Below the pieces are notes generated by a model. That model was not told the DNA's origin, did not search any database, and saw only the letters and a program-made list of their open reading frames with translations. A stretch of 64,000 nt of DNA, taken from assembly GCF_051535215.1 (NCBI RefSeq), contig NZ_JBPPLY010000005.1, positions 140,166-204,165 of the forward strand. Direction: 5' to 3'. Shown piece by piece: positions 54,086 through 62,535 of this stretch (position 1 is its first letter; every line of letters starts with the position of its first letter). The stretch comes from Nitrobacter sp051535215. GTDB lineage: Bacteria; Pseudomonadota; Alphaproteobacteria; Rhizobiales; Xanthobacteraceae. The translations under genes and the position numbers were made by a program.

Positions 54086-54805
54086 TCATGCACTTTCTGC
54101 GGCCGGCGTGTGGGCGGCGTTGAATACAGGTTCCCGGTTCAGATGCAAGGCGATTGCCGCTGCATTCAGACCGACTCCGCGAAGAATGAATTCACAAATC
54201 TGCCGTTTCAGACCAGACTCGGCTCCATAGGTCAGGGTCGGAACAGAAGGAAGCTTGGTTAGAACCATCATGAGAACCGTGTGATGGGCAAACCAGAACA
54301 GATTGAGCGGATCGCGTCCCACCGACACCGCATCCCCGGCGGCGACCGCACGCTCGAGCGAGGCCGCGAAGGCCTGTCCAATCAGATCCCGGATTTTTTC
54401 GTAGAGCAGTCGGGCAAATTCGCCATCGTCGAGCTGACTTGAGATCATGAGGCGGAGGCGCTGCGCCTCCTCCTGATCCGGAGAAGCCGAAGCATTGAGG
54501 AAGTGCTCGACCATGCCGCGGATGAGGATGACCAGCGTCTCCGTCGACGGCTCGCGGTCGAGCAATCGATGCAGCGCGGGATCCGCCTGGCAGGCCTCCG
54601 CCAGGATTTCGGCATAGAGCGCCGATTTGGTCGGGAAATGCTTGAACAACAATGCCTCGGAAATCGAGGCGGCGGCGGCAACGCTCCTGGTGGTCGTACC
54701 CGCAAATCCATAGCGCGCAAAGCAATGCTTCGCGGCGCTCAGAATCAACTCCCGGCGAAGATCGCCGGTCATCCGCAGGTTGCTCATGATGACGTGAGTA
54801 AACAC
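54086..54805 (-). CDS. TetR/AcrR family repressor of the efflux operon
   Basis: 239 residues from a GTG at 54805, where GAGGAG lies five bases upstream. An ATG at 54787 is possible but 23 bases from that site. The N-terminal helix-turn-helix (LSAAKHCFARYGFAGTTTRSVAAAASISEALLFKHFPTKSALYAEIL, in sections about 23-69) is the TetR DNA-binding domain; a helical ligand domain follows. The stop codon is one base from the adaptor ATG. A palindromic operator overlaps its start, so it should repress itself and the pump until a ligand binds. The inducer is unknown. Confidence 0.9.
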   Translation of the reverse strand: MFTHVIMSNLRMTGDLRRELILSAAKHCFARYGFAGTTTRSVAAAASISEALLFKHFPTKSALYAEILAEACQADPALHRLLDREPSTETLVILIRGMVEHFLNASASPDQEEAQRLRLMISSQLDDGEFARLLYEKIRDLIGQAFAASLERAVAAGDAVSVGRDPLNLFWFAHHTVLMMVLTKLPSVPTLTYGAESGLKRQICEFILRGVGLNAAAIALHLNREPVFNAAHTPAAESA

Positions 54806-54809
54806 TCAC
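54794..54809. promoter_or_regulatory. TetR-type operator at the start of the efflux operon
   Basis: GTGAGT-AAAC-ACTCAC is a perfect 6-bp inverted repeat around a 4-base spacer. It overlaps the tetR GTG start codon and reaches the base next to the Shine-Dalgarno site. TetR binding here would block the operon's own transcription. Confidence 0.72.
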
Positions 54810-54937
54810 TCTCCTCGAAGTCAAGGAAAATGCTGCAACGCACCATCATAATATCGCGGGTTAGGATGAAGAAAATCCGCAATTCGACGGATAGGCCGAC
54901 GATCTCCGGGACCGCCGCCTTGGACAGGAGTCGCGGA

Positions 54938-56197
54938 TCACGGAAAAAGCCCCCGCATGGCCTTTCCGGCCCTCACTTTCTCGACGCCGATCGCCATAGC
55001 CGCCGTGCGATGAGGAATCCGGTCCTTTCTGGCGCGACTAATCATCTGGGCGAAAGCGCGATCCAGTATCTGGTATTCGCGGCGCGTCACTTCGTCTTCT
55101 TCCCAGAACAGTTGCTGCAGATCCTGCACCCATTCGAAGTAACTGACGACGACGCCACCGGAATTGCAGAGGATGTCGGGGATCACGAAAATCTCGTGCT
55201 GACGTTTTCCCAGTATCCGATCGGCCTCGGGCGTCGTCGGCCCATTGGCGCCTTCGGCGAGCACGCGGCATTTCAGATTTTCGGCGATGTGCGCGTCGAT
55301 CACGCGCTCTATGGCGGCGGGAACAAGCACGTCGCACGGCAGCGTCAGGATCGCCGCCGGATCATAGCGAAGCTGGTTCGAAAAGCCGGCTATGCTCCCG
55401 TGAGCGGCGGCGTGGCGCAACAGCACGGGAATATCCAGCCCGTTCCTGTCATAAAGCGCGTCGGTGTGATCACTGACCCCGATGATCTTGATGCCGGAAT
55501 TGTAAAGCTCGAGCGCGGCGTGGGAGCCGACATTGCCGAAACCCTGAACGACCGCGGTTGCGCCGCCGAGCGCAATGCCCAACTCATTCAGGACACGGCG
55601 GACGAGATGGGCAACGCCGCGCCCGGTGGCTTCGCGGCGGCCGAGCGTGCCGCCCGAACTCACGGGCTTGCCGGTGACGATCTCGGTGACGGTGTTGCCC
55701 TGATACATGGAATAAGTATCCATGAACCAGGCCATCACCTGCTCGTTGGTGCCCATGTCCGGCGCCATCACGTCGGTGCGCGGACCGACGAACGGGATCA
55801 TCTCCTGCATGTAGCGGCGCGACAGCCCTTCCAGTTCGCGCATCGACATCGATCGGGGATCGACTCTGACGCCGCCTTTGGCCCCGCCATACGGCAACCC
55901 GACCAGCGCGCATTTCCAGCTCATCCAGATGGCGAGCGCAGCCACCTCGCCGATGTCCACGCTCGGCGCGAAGCGGGTCCCACCCTTGGTAGGACCCAGC
56001 GTGAGGTGATGCTGGACACGGTAACCCTCGAAAACCGTGATCGAGCCGTCATCGCGATGGACCGGGCAGGAAACCGTGATCGAGCGCTTCGGCATGAGGA
56101 TGCGCTCGCGCTCGTCCGTCGGGATCGACAGGTGATCGGCGATCACGTCGAACTGCTGAACCGCCATGTCGAAGACCGGGCCGGCATAAACCGTCAT
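54938..56197 (-). CDS. Glu/Leu/Phe/Val dehydrogenase
   Basis: 419 residues, hexameric glutamate dehydrogenase type. The reaction is reversible oxidative deamination of an amino acid to a 2-oxo acid with NAD(P). K71 (LGPTKGGTRF) and catalytic K107 (PYGGAKGGV) are in place. The nucleotide-binding segment is VVQGFGNVGSHAA (about 217-229), with SDHTDALYD after the second strand. Typical length is 410-450. The amino acid specificity (Glu versus Leu/Val) cannot be read safely. It is isolated: the next genes upstream and downstream lie 201 and 132 bases away. Confidence 0.88.
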   Translation of the reverse strand: MTVYAGPVFDMAVQQFDVIADHLSIPTDERERILMPKRSITVSCPVHRDDGSITVFEGYRVQHHLTLGPTKGGTRFAPSVDIGEVAALAIWMSWKCALVGLPYGGAKGGVRVDPRSMSMRELEGLSRRYMQEMIPFVGPRTDVMAPDMGTNEQVMAWFMDTYSMYQGNTVTEIVTGKPVSSGGTLGRREATGRGVAHLVRRVLNELGIALGGATAVVQGFGNVGSHAALELYNSGIKIIGVSDHTDALYDRNGLDIPVLLRHAAAHGSIAGFSNQLRYDPAAILTLPCDVLVPAAIERVIDAHIAENLKCRVLAEGANGPTTPEADRILGKRQHEIFVIPDILCNSGGVVVSYFEWVQDLQQLFWEEDEVTRREYQILDRAFAQMISRARKDRIPHRTAAMAIGVEKVRAGKAMRGLFP

Positions 56198-56398
56198 CGC
56201 TTTCTCCTTCCATGATCCGGGTTCACCAATCGCAGGCGCGCGCGGTCATATTCCGAACGGATGAGTTCGCCGGATCGAACACCGGTGGCATCTCCGCGAT
56301 ATAGTCATGCGGGCAACGCGATGCATCCGATGCTCAAGCATCACCGGCGCAAAAGCCTGCGCATCCGATCCGGCCGCGATCACGTTACCGATGGGGAT

Positions 56399-57619
56399 TC
56401 AGGCAAGCGCCTGCTTGAGATCGAAGCCAGTGTCGGCAGCCTGCTCAGGAGGGATCGAACCGTCCACCGCGAGAATGCGCCGGCCGAAAACATGGTCCGA
56501 CGCACGATTGACGGATTCGATTCCGATCAAACGGCCGGCCTTGTAACAGAACGCCGAGAACGATCCCTGCCCGGCATCGCCGCGTACAACGACCTGATCG
56601 TAGCCGGTGGTGAGGCCCGCGATCTGAAGCTTGTCCGGCCCCTGATCGCTCCAGAACCACGGCAGACCGTCATAGCTCTTTGCATCACCGGTCAGCCGCG
56701 CCGCCACGCAGCGCGCCTGATCGGTTGCATTCTGCACGGATTCGAGCCGCAGCGGCGCGCCGAAACGCTCGCTCATGAACAGCGCACAGTCGCCGATCGC
56801 CGAAATATTCGGATCGGCGGTGAGCAGATGCTCGTCGACGATGATGCCGGAGGCGACCGGCAAACCCGCCTCCGCCGCCAGTTCGACATTAGGCAAGACG
56901 CCGACGCCGACCACCACGAGGTCGGCCGCGATCGGTCTGCCGTCGCTCAAGGTCACGCCGGTCACGCGGCTCTCGTCGCTGGTGATGCTCGTGGCCTGGA
57001 CGCCGAAATGAAGCCGGATCCCCGCCTCGCTGTGGCGACGCTGAAAAAATTCCGAAATCTCCGGCGTGACCGCGCGCGCCATGACGCGCGGCGCCAGTTC
57101 CACCACATCGACTTCGAGACCCTTTGCCCGCGCGGTCGCCGCGAATTCGAGGCCGATGAAGCCGGCGCCGACGACGACCACCCTCCCGCCGGCTCCGAAG
57201 CGTTGCCGCAGCGCCTCACTTTCGTCGAGCGTGCGCAGATAGAGAACATCCTCCAGGCCCGCGTTGGGGATATCCAGCAAGCGGTTGCGGGCGCCGGTCG
57301 CCAGCACAAGATGCCTGTACGCGCGGGATAAGCCGGACGCGCAGACAAGCTGGCACGCGCCACGGTCGATGGCGACGGCGCGGTCCGCGATCAGTTCGAT
57401 GCGCTGGTCGTGATAGAACTTCTCCGGCCTGAACATCACCGAGTCCGGGCTGCCGCCGCCCTTCAGATAGGCTTTCGACAGCGGCGGCCGCTGATAGGGC
57501 AGATGCGGCTCGTCATTGATCAGACCGACGGGTCCATCGTAACCCGCCTGGCGCAGCGACACCGCAAGCTGAAAACCTGCGTGGCCCGCGCCCACGATCA
57601 GAATCGGTTGGTCCGCCAT
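56399..57619 (-). CDS. Ferredoxin/rubredoxin reductase-like FAD oxidoreductase
   Basis: 406 residues. FAD-binding VGAGHAGFQLAVSLRQAG (7-24) and NAD-binding VGAGFIGLEFAATARAKG (about 150-167), then AIGDCALF (about 270-277). LPYQRPPLSKAYL (about 40-52) is typical of the putidaredoxin-reductase/ThcD class that supplies ferredoxins of P450 systems. It is a candidate partner for the ferredoxin-P450 pair 12 kb away, though no gene link exists. It is cytosolic. The neighbours (GDH, serine hydrolase) are functionally unrelated. Confidence 0.87.
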   Translation of the reverse strand: MADQPILIVGAGHAGFQLAVSLRQAGYDGPVGLINDEPHLPYQRPPLSKAYLKGGGSPDSVMFRPEKFYHDQRIELIADRAVAIDRGACQLVCASGLSRAYRHLVLATGARNRLLDIPNAGLEDVLYLRTLDESEALRQRFGAGGRVVVVGAGFIGLEFAATARAKGLEVDVVELAPRVMARAVTPEISEFFQRRHSEAGIRLHFGVQATSITSDESRVTGVTLSDGRPIAADLVVVGVGVLPNVELAAEAGLPVASGIIVDEHLLTADPNISAIGDCALFMSERFGAPLRLESVQNATDQARCVAARLTGDAKSYDGLPWFWSDQGPDKLQIAGLTTGYDQVVVRGDAGQGSFSAFCYKAGRLIGIESVNRASDHVFGRRILAVDGSIPPEQAADTGFDLKQALA

Positions 57620-57842
57620 TCGTCAAACCGGCCCACTCGAGACTGCTCGATCGACTGTCATATGACCTCCGTAAAACATCATCTTTTCTGGCGCGGAAGC
57701 ATCCTGCCAGCGGCGTCTTCTTGCACGGCCCGAGAGCGATTGCCACCCCTTCGCATCTGCGATTTAAGTAAGGCAGCAGCAGCCACCGAGCGCCGCGCGG
57801 AATGCGCGGCCGCCCGGTCCGCCATCACCGGAGTGACGCCCG

Positions 57843-59117
57843 ATGTCAGCCTTCGCTCCCGCCTCGCCTGAAGCCGCCGGCATGTCCAGGGCTGCGCTCG
57901 ATCGGATCGATGACCATCTGAAGCGGCGATACATCGACGCGGGCCGCTTTCCGGGTACGCAGCTTGTGGTGCATCGGCGCGGACACATCGTGCATCGCTC
58001 CGTGCAGGGCTTTGCCGATCTCGAACGCAAGGTGCCGATGAAGGACGACACCATCTTCCGCATCTATTCCATGACCAAGCCGATCACGTCCGTCGCTTTC
58101 ATGATGCTGGTGGAGCAAGGTCTCGTTGCGCTCGACGAGCCGGTTCACAAGTACATTCCCGAATGGAAGAACCTCGGCGTGTTTCAGGCAGGCGTCGCGC
58201 CCGCTTTCGTCACCCGGCCGCCGGCGCGGCCCATGCAGATCGTCGACCTGCTTCGTCATACGTCCGGGCTGACCTACGGCTTCCAGCAGCGAAGCAATGT
58301 CGATGCAGCCTATCGCGACAGGCAGATCGGCACGATCGAACTGGCCGGCACGCTCGACTCGATGATCACGGGTCTTGCCAAAATCCCGCTGGAGTTCTCG
58401 CCCGGCGAAGCCTGGAATTATTCGGTCTCCACCGACGTGATCGGATATCTCATCGGCAAGATCAGCGGCGTTCCGTTCGAGCAGTTTCTCAAGGAACGCA
58501 TTTTCGATCCGCTCGGCATGGCCGACACAGACTTCTACGTTCCCGCCGAAAAGGCGCATCGGCTGGCGGCCTGCTACAATGCAACCGCGGCCGGCATGAT
58601 GTCGGTTCATTCGCCGGGTGCCAAGGGCGGGCTGACGTTGCAGGACGATCCGGCGACAAGCCCCTACCTCTCGCCGCCCTCTTTCATCTCCGGCGGCGGC
58701 GGTCTGTGCTCAACGACCGCCGACTATCTCACCTTCTGCCGCGCGCTGCTCAACGGCGGCGAACTTGACGGCGTGAGGCTGATCGGACCGAAAACGCTGG
58801 CGCTGATGACGGCCAATCACCTTCCGGGCAACCGCGACCTGCCGGAAATGTCACGATCGATGTTCGCGGAAGCAACCTACAGCGGCGTCGGCTTCGGCCT
58901 TGGGTTTTCCGTCACCATGAATCCCGCAAGGACACTCGTCCCTGGCAGCCCCGGCGAATACGCCTGGGGCGGCGCGGCGACAACGTCGTTCTGGATCGAT
59001 CCGGCGGAAGAGTTGATCACGATCTTCATGACGCAGGTGATACCTTCGACTGCCTATTCCGTCCGGCGCGAACTTCGCACCATGGTCTATGCGGCCATCA
59101 CCGACAGCAATCTTTGA
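57843..59117 (+). CDS. Serine beta-lactamase-like esterase/hydrolase (class C fold)
   Basis: 424 residues. The active-site SxxK motif is SMTK (about 76-79), and the Tyr motif of class C enzymes appears as NYSVSTDVIGYL. The third motif is weak, as in many esterase members (GGAATTSFWID is a possible equivalent). No signal peptide is seen, so it is probably a cytosolic esterase rather than a secreted beta-lactamase. Length is typical for this group in Bradyrhizobium relatives. It is convergent with the CitE-like gene and unlinked to cell wall genes. Confidence 0.85.
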   Translation: MSAFAPASPEAAGMSRAALDRIDDHLKRRYIDAGRFPGTQLVVHRRGHIVHRSVQGFADLERKVPMKDDTIFRIYSMTKPITSVAFMMLVEQGLVALDEPVHKYIPEWKNLGVFQAGVAPAFVTRPPARPMQIVDLLRHTSGLTYGFQQRSNVDAAYRDRQIGTIELAGTLDSMITGLAKIPLEFSPGEAWNYSVSTDVIGYLIGKISGVPFEQFLKERIFDPLGMADTDFYVPAEKAHRLAACYNATAAGMMSVHSPGAKGGLTLQDDPATSPYLSPPSFISGGGGLCSTTADYLTFCRALLNGGELDGVRLIGPKTLALMTANHLPGNRDLPEMSRSMFAEATYSGVGFGLGFSVTMNPARTLVPGSPGEYAWGGAATTSFWIDPAEELITIFMTQVIPSTAYSVRRELRTMVYAAITDSNL

Positions 59118-59154
59118 CTCTCTAAGCCGCTTCGCCGGTCTCCAGGCTCGTTGC

Positions 59155-60045
59155 TCATTCATCGACGATTTCGCCCGCCGATGCCAATGTGCGCTTTGCA
59201 GCAACGAGATGCGGACGATCATACATCCTGCCGTCGATGCCCACCGTGCCCGCGTCCGGCTGACCGGCGAAGGCCGCAACCACTCGTCGCGCATGAGCGA
59301 GGTCGGCTTCGGACGGGGTGAAGCAGGCGTTGATGGTCGCGACCTGATCCGGGTGTATCGCGAGACGCCCGACAAATCCGTCGCGGCGCGCGATCCGGCA
59401 GTCCTCGGCAAGGCCGTTTTGATCCCTGTAATCAGCGTAGAGCGTTTCAAGCGCAACCACGCCCGCCGCGGCGGCGGCAAAAAGGCATTGGGCGCGCGCG
59501 AGTTGATAAGGAAAAGTCCAATCGCCGTTCGGCTCTTTATTGGTCAATGCGCCGAGCGCGGCGCTGAGGTCTTCCGCGCCCCATGTCATGGCCGCCAGCC
59601 TCGAGCCTGGCGTTGCGCGTGATGCGGCATAACCGGCGAGGCCCAGCATCGCCGCCGGCGTCTCGGTTGCGACAACCAGCAATTTGACATGCCCGGAAGC
59701 AACGCCGGTGGCAGCCTCAAGGTCATCGATAGAGCGCGCCATCCGCTCGACGTCATGATAGCCGTTCACCTTTGGAAGCACGATGCCATCCAGTCCAGGA
59801 CGGACGACCGCGGCCAGATCTTCCAGCGCCAGCTCCGTTTCGAGCGGGTTGATGCGCACCAGGAACATCCACTCACGTCTCGCCCCGCCTACGCGATCCT
59901 TCACGGCATCCCGGGCGAACGCCTTGCGGCCGGACGCAACGGAGTCTTCCAGATCGAGGATCAACGCATCCGCGCCGCAGGTATCCGCCTTGGCGAACTT
60001 GCGATCGCTGTCGGCCGGGACAAACAGAAGCGAGCGCAACTTCAT
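59155..60045 (-). CDS. HpcH/HpaI (CitE-like) acyl-CoA ester lyase
   Basis: 296 residues of the citrate lyase beta/malyl-CoA lyase family. The N-terminal LRSLLFVPADSDRKFAKA and ADALILDLEDSVA are family signatures, and MTWGAEDLSAALGA holds the metal-binding Glu-Asp pair. It would split or form a hydroxyacyl-CoA such as malyl-, methylmalyl- or citramalyl-CoA. The ATG overlaps the upstream MaoC gene stop (ATGA), so the two act together: hydration of an enoyl-CoA then cleavage is a reasonable pathway. Exact substrate unknown. Confidence 0.85.
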   Translation of the reverse strand: MKLRSLLFVPADSDRKFAKADTCGADALILDLEDSVASGRKAFARDAVKDRVGGARREWMFLVRINPLETELALEDLAAVVRPGLDGIVLPKVNGYHDVERMARSIDDLEAATGVASGHVKLLVVATETPAAMLGLAGYAASRATPGSRLAAMTWGAEDLSAALGALTNKEPNGDWTFPYQLARAQCLFAAAAAGVVALETLYADYRDQNGLAEDCRIARRDGFVGRLAIHPDQVATINACFTPSEADLAHARRVVAAFAGQPDAGTVGIDGRMYDRPHLVAAKRTLASAGEIVDE

Positions 60046-60494
60046 GCCGGCTTCCCCATCATCAGCGCATGGCGGCGGCAGAACACCACCTCCTCGTCCC
60101 GCTGGTTGAAGCCACGGTGCTCCAGTGTAACGATGCCCTGCCCCGGACGCGACTTGCTGGCGCGAACCGCAACCACCCTCGATTCCGCGCGCAACGTATC
60201 GCCGGCAAACACCGGATTCGAGAACCTGGTTTCCTCCATGCCGAGATTGCCGACCGTGGTTCCGAGCGTCGTGTCCTGCACGGACAGGCCGATGATGAGG
60301 CCGAGCGTGAAGATCGAATTCATCAGCGGTTGGCCGAATTCGGTCGACCTGGCATATTCGTGATCGATATGCACTGGCGCGGGATTACAGGTCAGCGACG
60401 AGAACAGAATATTGTCCATGTCGGTGACCGTTCGTCGCACTTCATGCACGAAGGTTTGCCCGACGGAAAACTGCTCGAAATAAAGACCCGCCAT
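60042..60494 (-). CDS. MaoC-family dehydratase (hot-dog fold)
   Basis: 150 residues from ATG 60494 (AGGAA upstream); the extension to 60659 lacks support. Single hot-dog MaoC domain. The hydratase-2 type catalytic segment appears as NPAPVHIDHEYARSTEFGQPL (about 37-57, Asp and His present). It hydrates or dehydrates an acyl-CoA. Short single-domain members often pair with a CitE-like lyase, as here. It is the first gene of a two-gene operon with the lyase. Confidence 0.85.
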   Translation of the reverse strand: MAGLYFEQFSVGQTFVHEVRRTVTDMDNILFSSLTCNPAPVHIDHEYARSTEFGQPLMNSIFTLGLIIGLSVQDTTLGTTVGNLGMEETRFSNPVFAGDTLRAESRVVAVRASKSRPGQGIVTLEHRGFNQRDEEVVFCRRHALMMGKPA

Positions 60495-60802
60495 CCGGAT
60501 TTCCTTCCTGCGATCGGATTGAACGCACACGCGCCCCAACGAGCCTTGGCATTGCTGCTCGTCCGAAGTTTGCCACCTGCTACCTCGCGCTGCAATGCAG
60601 CCAAGCCCATGGCTTCGCCGGCTGCAATGATCATCCAGCCCGGAATGGCAGTCGTCCACTTACATTTCCGATGTAATGCATTAAAGATCGTGCGAGCGTG
60701 AGCACATCTACGGCGTTCGAACTGTTTTCATAGGCAAGCAACGGCGTGCATCAGTAGCGTTACTCGCATATCGAAAGTCGCGACCTAACACGGGAGACTC
60801 AA
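60495..60802. other. Intergenic region between divergent genes
   Basis: 308 bases between the MaoC gene and the small membrane protein gene. No EcfG, LexA or FixK box and no hairpin with a T-run were found. The minus-strand open frame that covers part of it is only the upstream extension of the MaoC frame. Confidence 0.4.
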
Positions 60803-61006
60803 TTGACCAAAAAACAAACCGCCGAAATTGCCTCGCTGGCTGTCTTTGGGATCGGACTCGCCGGCGTCTACATTCTTGCCTCAAGGTTCAAAGACGAGTT
60901 CTCGGATTTCACCATCGCTGCAAGCGCTACGATTATGTTTGTGGCGTTCTATGTCTTGGGCCAATGGGTCAAACGCAGAATCAATCCGCCCCCAACGGTA
61001 AAGTAG
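60803..61006 (+). CDS. Small membrane protein, two transmembrane helices
   Basis: 67 residues from a TTG start with CGGGAGA upstream. Two hydrophobic helices (about 9-26 and 37-56), a short loop KDEFSD between them, and a basic Pro-rich tail (KRRINPPPTVK). No known family. It is 80 bases ahead of the cupin gene on the same strand and may be co-transcribed with it and the FNT channel. Function unknown. Confidence 0.6.
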   Translation: MTKKQTAEIASLAVFGIGLAGVYILASRFKDEFSDFTIAASATIMFVAFYVLGQWVKRRINPPPTVK

Positions 61007-61086
61007 CAATCGGCAAGATATCTGTCTGGCCGCACGATCCTTCGCGGCATCAATACTGTGGTCGCTGAAAAAATGGAGAACAGATA

Positions 61087-61416
61087 ATGGCTATCCACCA
61101 TGCAGCCGCCGGCGAGGTTGTTGATCTGCATCCCCTCGGGGAAGCACTGCGGGAGGCTCGAACGGTCGCAATCGTGAAGTCCGATGCTTTCGAAGTCATT
61201 CGTCTCATTGTCCATGCGGGCAAGGAGATTGAACCGCACAAAGTTCCGGGTCCGATCATGCTGCACTGTTTGGAAGGCCGCGTTGCCCTCGGGCTTGCTG
61301 ATAGATCGCTCGAACTTTTAGCCGGCCAATGGATTTATCTCGACGGTGGCGCGGAACATTCTGTAAAGGGCGTCGAAGACTCTTCCCTGGTTCTCACCAT
61401 TTTGTTTGTCCGATAG
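61087..61416 (+). CDS. Single-domain cupin protein
   Basis: 109 residues forming one beta-barrel cupin. The first motif is KEIEPHKVPGPIMLHCLEGRV (about 46-66) and the second QWIYLDGGAEHSV (about 81-93). Metal ligands include H51, H59 and H91. Small cupins bind a metal or ligand; a specific role is not readable. The end comes 130 bases before the start of the FNT channel on the same strand, which suggests a shared operon. Confidence 0.75.
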   Translation: MAIHHAAAGEVVDLHPLGEALREARTVAIVKSDAFEVIRLIVHAGKEIEPHKVPGPIMLHCLEGRVALGLADRSLELLAGQWIYLDGGAEHSVKGVEDSSLVLTILFVR

Positions 61417-61546
61417 ACGGGGTTCACCGCACCGCATGCCGTTGCGGGATTACCGTCGATCTGCTATGCTTTTTCCAATAAAAATCGACAACGTCGAAAC
61501 GGCGCTGATCGGAAAAATCATACAAAAAATCATACAGGGGAACGCA

Positions 61547-62365
61547 ATGGCCGATGAAGCGCATGCCGGCATTGTCCTCGAAACGGTACCGCCGGCGGAG
61601 ATGGTGGGTGCACTGGCGGCCGACGCCGCCAAGAAGGCCAAGTTCGGCACCATTCATCTTCTCATCCGCGGTTTTCTATGCACGCCCTTTCTGGCCTACG
61701 GAGCCTGCGTGACCTTTGCGATGGTCGCTGCCGGGGTTCCGCTCGGTGCAGCGGGACTTGTGTTCCCGGCCGGTTACGTGACGCTGAGCTTCCTCGGCCT
61801 GGAGATGGCGACCGGCAGCTTCGCGACAATGCCCATCGGCATGTACGCCGGAACAGTCACGCCGTTCCAATTGGTTCGCAACTGGACATGGACGCTGACC
61901 GGCAACCTGGTGGGGGGTATCTTCTTTGCTTGGCTGCTGTGGTTCTCGCTGACCAAGGGCGGATCCACTCCCCCAGACAGCATGCTCAAGGTCATTTCCA
62001 ACACCGCCGAGGCCAAGGTGAGCTACATCCATTACGGCATCGTCGGCTGGTGCGCCGCCATCGGCAAGGGCGTGCTATGTAACTGGCTCGTGAGCCTGGG
62101 ATCGGTCATGTCCAAAGCCACCCGCAGCACCGTGGGCCGGGTGGTGCTGATGTGGATCCCGATCGCGATGTTCTTCGCACTCGGCTTCGAGCACACCGTG
62201 GTCAACATGTGGCTCTTCCCGACCGCCATCCTCTCGGGCGCCAAGGTGAGCATCTACGAATGGTGGGTGTGGAACCAGATTCCGGTCACAATCGGCAATA
62301 TCTTCGGCGCGATGGTACTGAACGGCACGCTATGGTACTACACTCATACTTTGCAAAAAGAATAG
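61547..62365 (+). CDS. Formate/nitrite transporter (FNT) family channel
   Basis: 272 residues from ATG 61547 (CAGGGGAA upstream); the track to 61406 would overlap the cupin. Six membrane helices of the FNT fold. The helix-loop LEMATGSFATMPIGMYAG and the conserved channel histidine in GFEHTVVNMWLFP (about 220-232) identify the family, with NWLVSLGS as the matching first-repeat segment. It moves small monovalent anions such as nitrite or formate. I cannot decide between FocA-, NirC- and related specificities. It follows the cupin gene and faces the universal stress gene. Confidence 0.9.
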   Translation: MADEAHAGIVLETVPPAEMVGALAADAAKKAKFGTIHLLIRGFLCTPFLAYGACVTFAMVAAGVPLGAAGLVFPAGYVTLSFLGLEMATGSFATMPIGMYAGTVTPFQLVRNWTWTLTGNLVGGIFFAWLLWFSLTKGGSTPPDSMLKVISNTAEAKVSYIHYGIVGWCAAIGKGVLCNWLVSLGSVMSKATRSTVGRVVLMWIPIAMFFALGFEHTVVNMWLFPTAILSGAKVSIYEWWVWNQIPVTIGNIFGAMVLNGTLWYYTHTLQKE

Positions 62366-62406
62366 CGGTGCAAGGAGAATAGCGGTTCACGTCCATCGGT
62401 GAGACG

Positions 62407-62532
62407 GCGCAAAGCGTTTTCGAGCGAAACCTATCCCCCGGCTCGACCGGAGGATGGACACCGGTTCGCGTGAAGAAGACGCGTTTAAACAACAAGCCGG
62501 AGCTTTGCTTCCGATTCAATCAGAAGCAAAAA
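62407..62532. repeat. Intergenic hairpin repeat (fourth locus of the family)
   Basis: It begins AAGCGTTTTCGAGCGAA and continues ACACCGGTTCGCGTGAAGAAGACGCG, the reverse orientation of the tail seen near 14.7 and 27.3 kb. A TTGCTTC/GAAGCAA hairpin lies at the far end (about 62507-62529). It occupies the gap between the convergent FNT and universal stress genes. Confidence 0.75.
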
Positions 62533-62535
62533 TGT

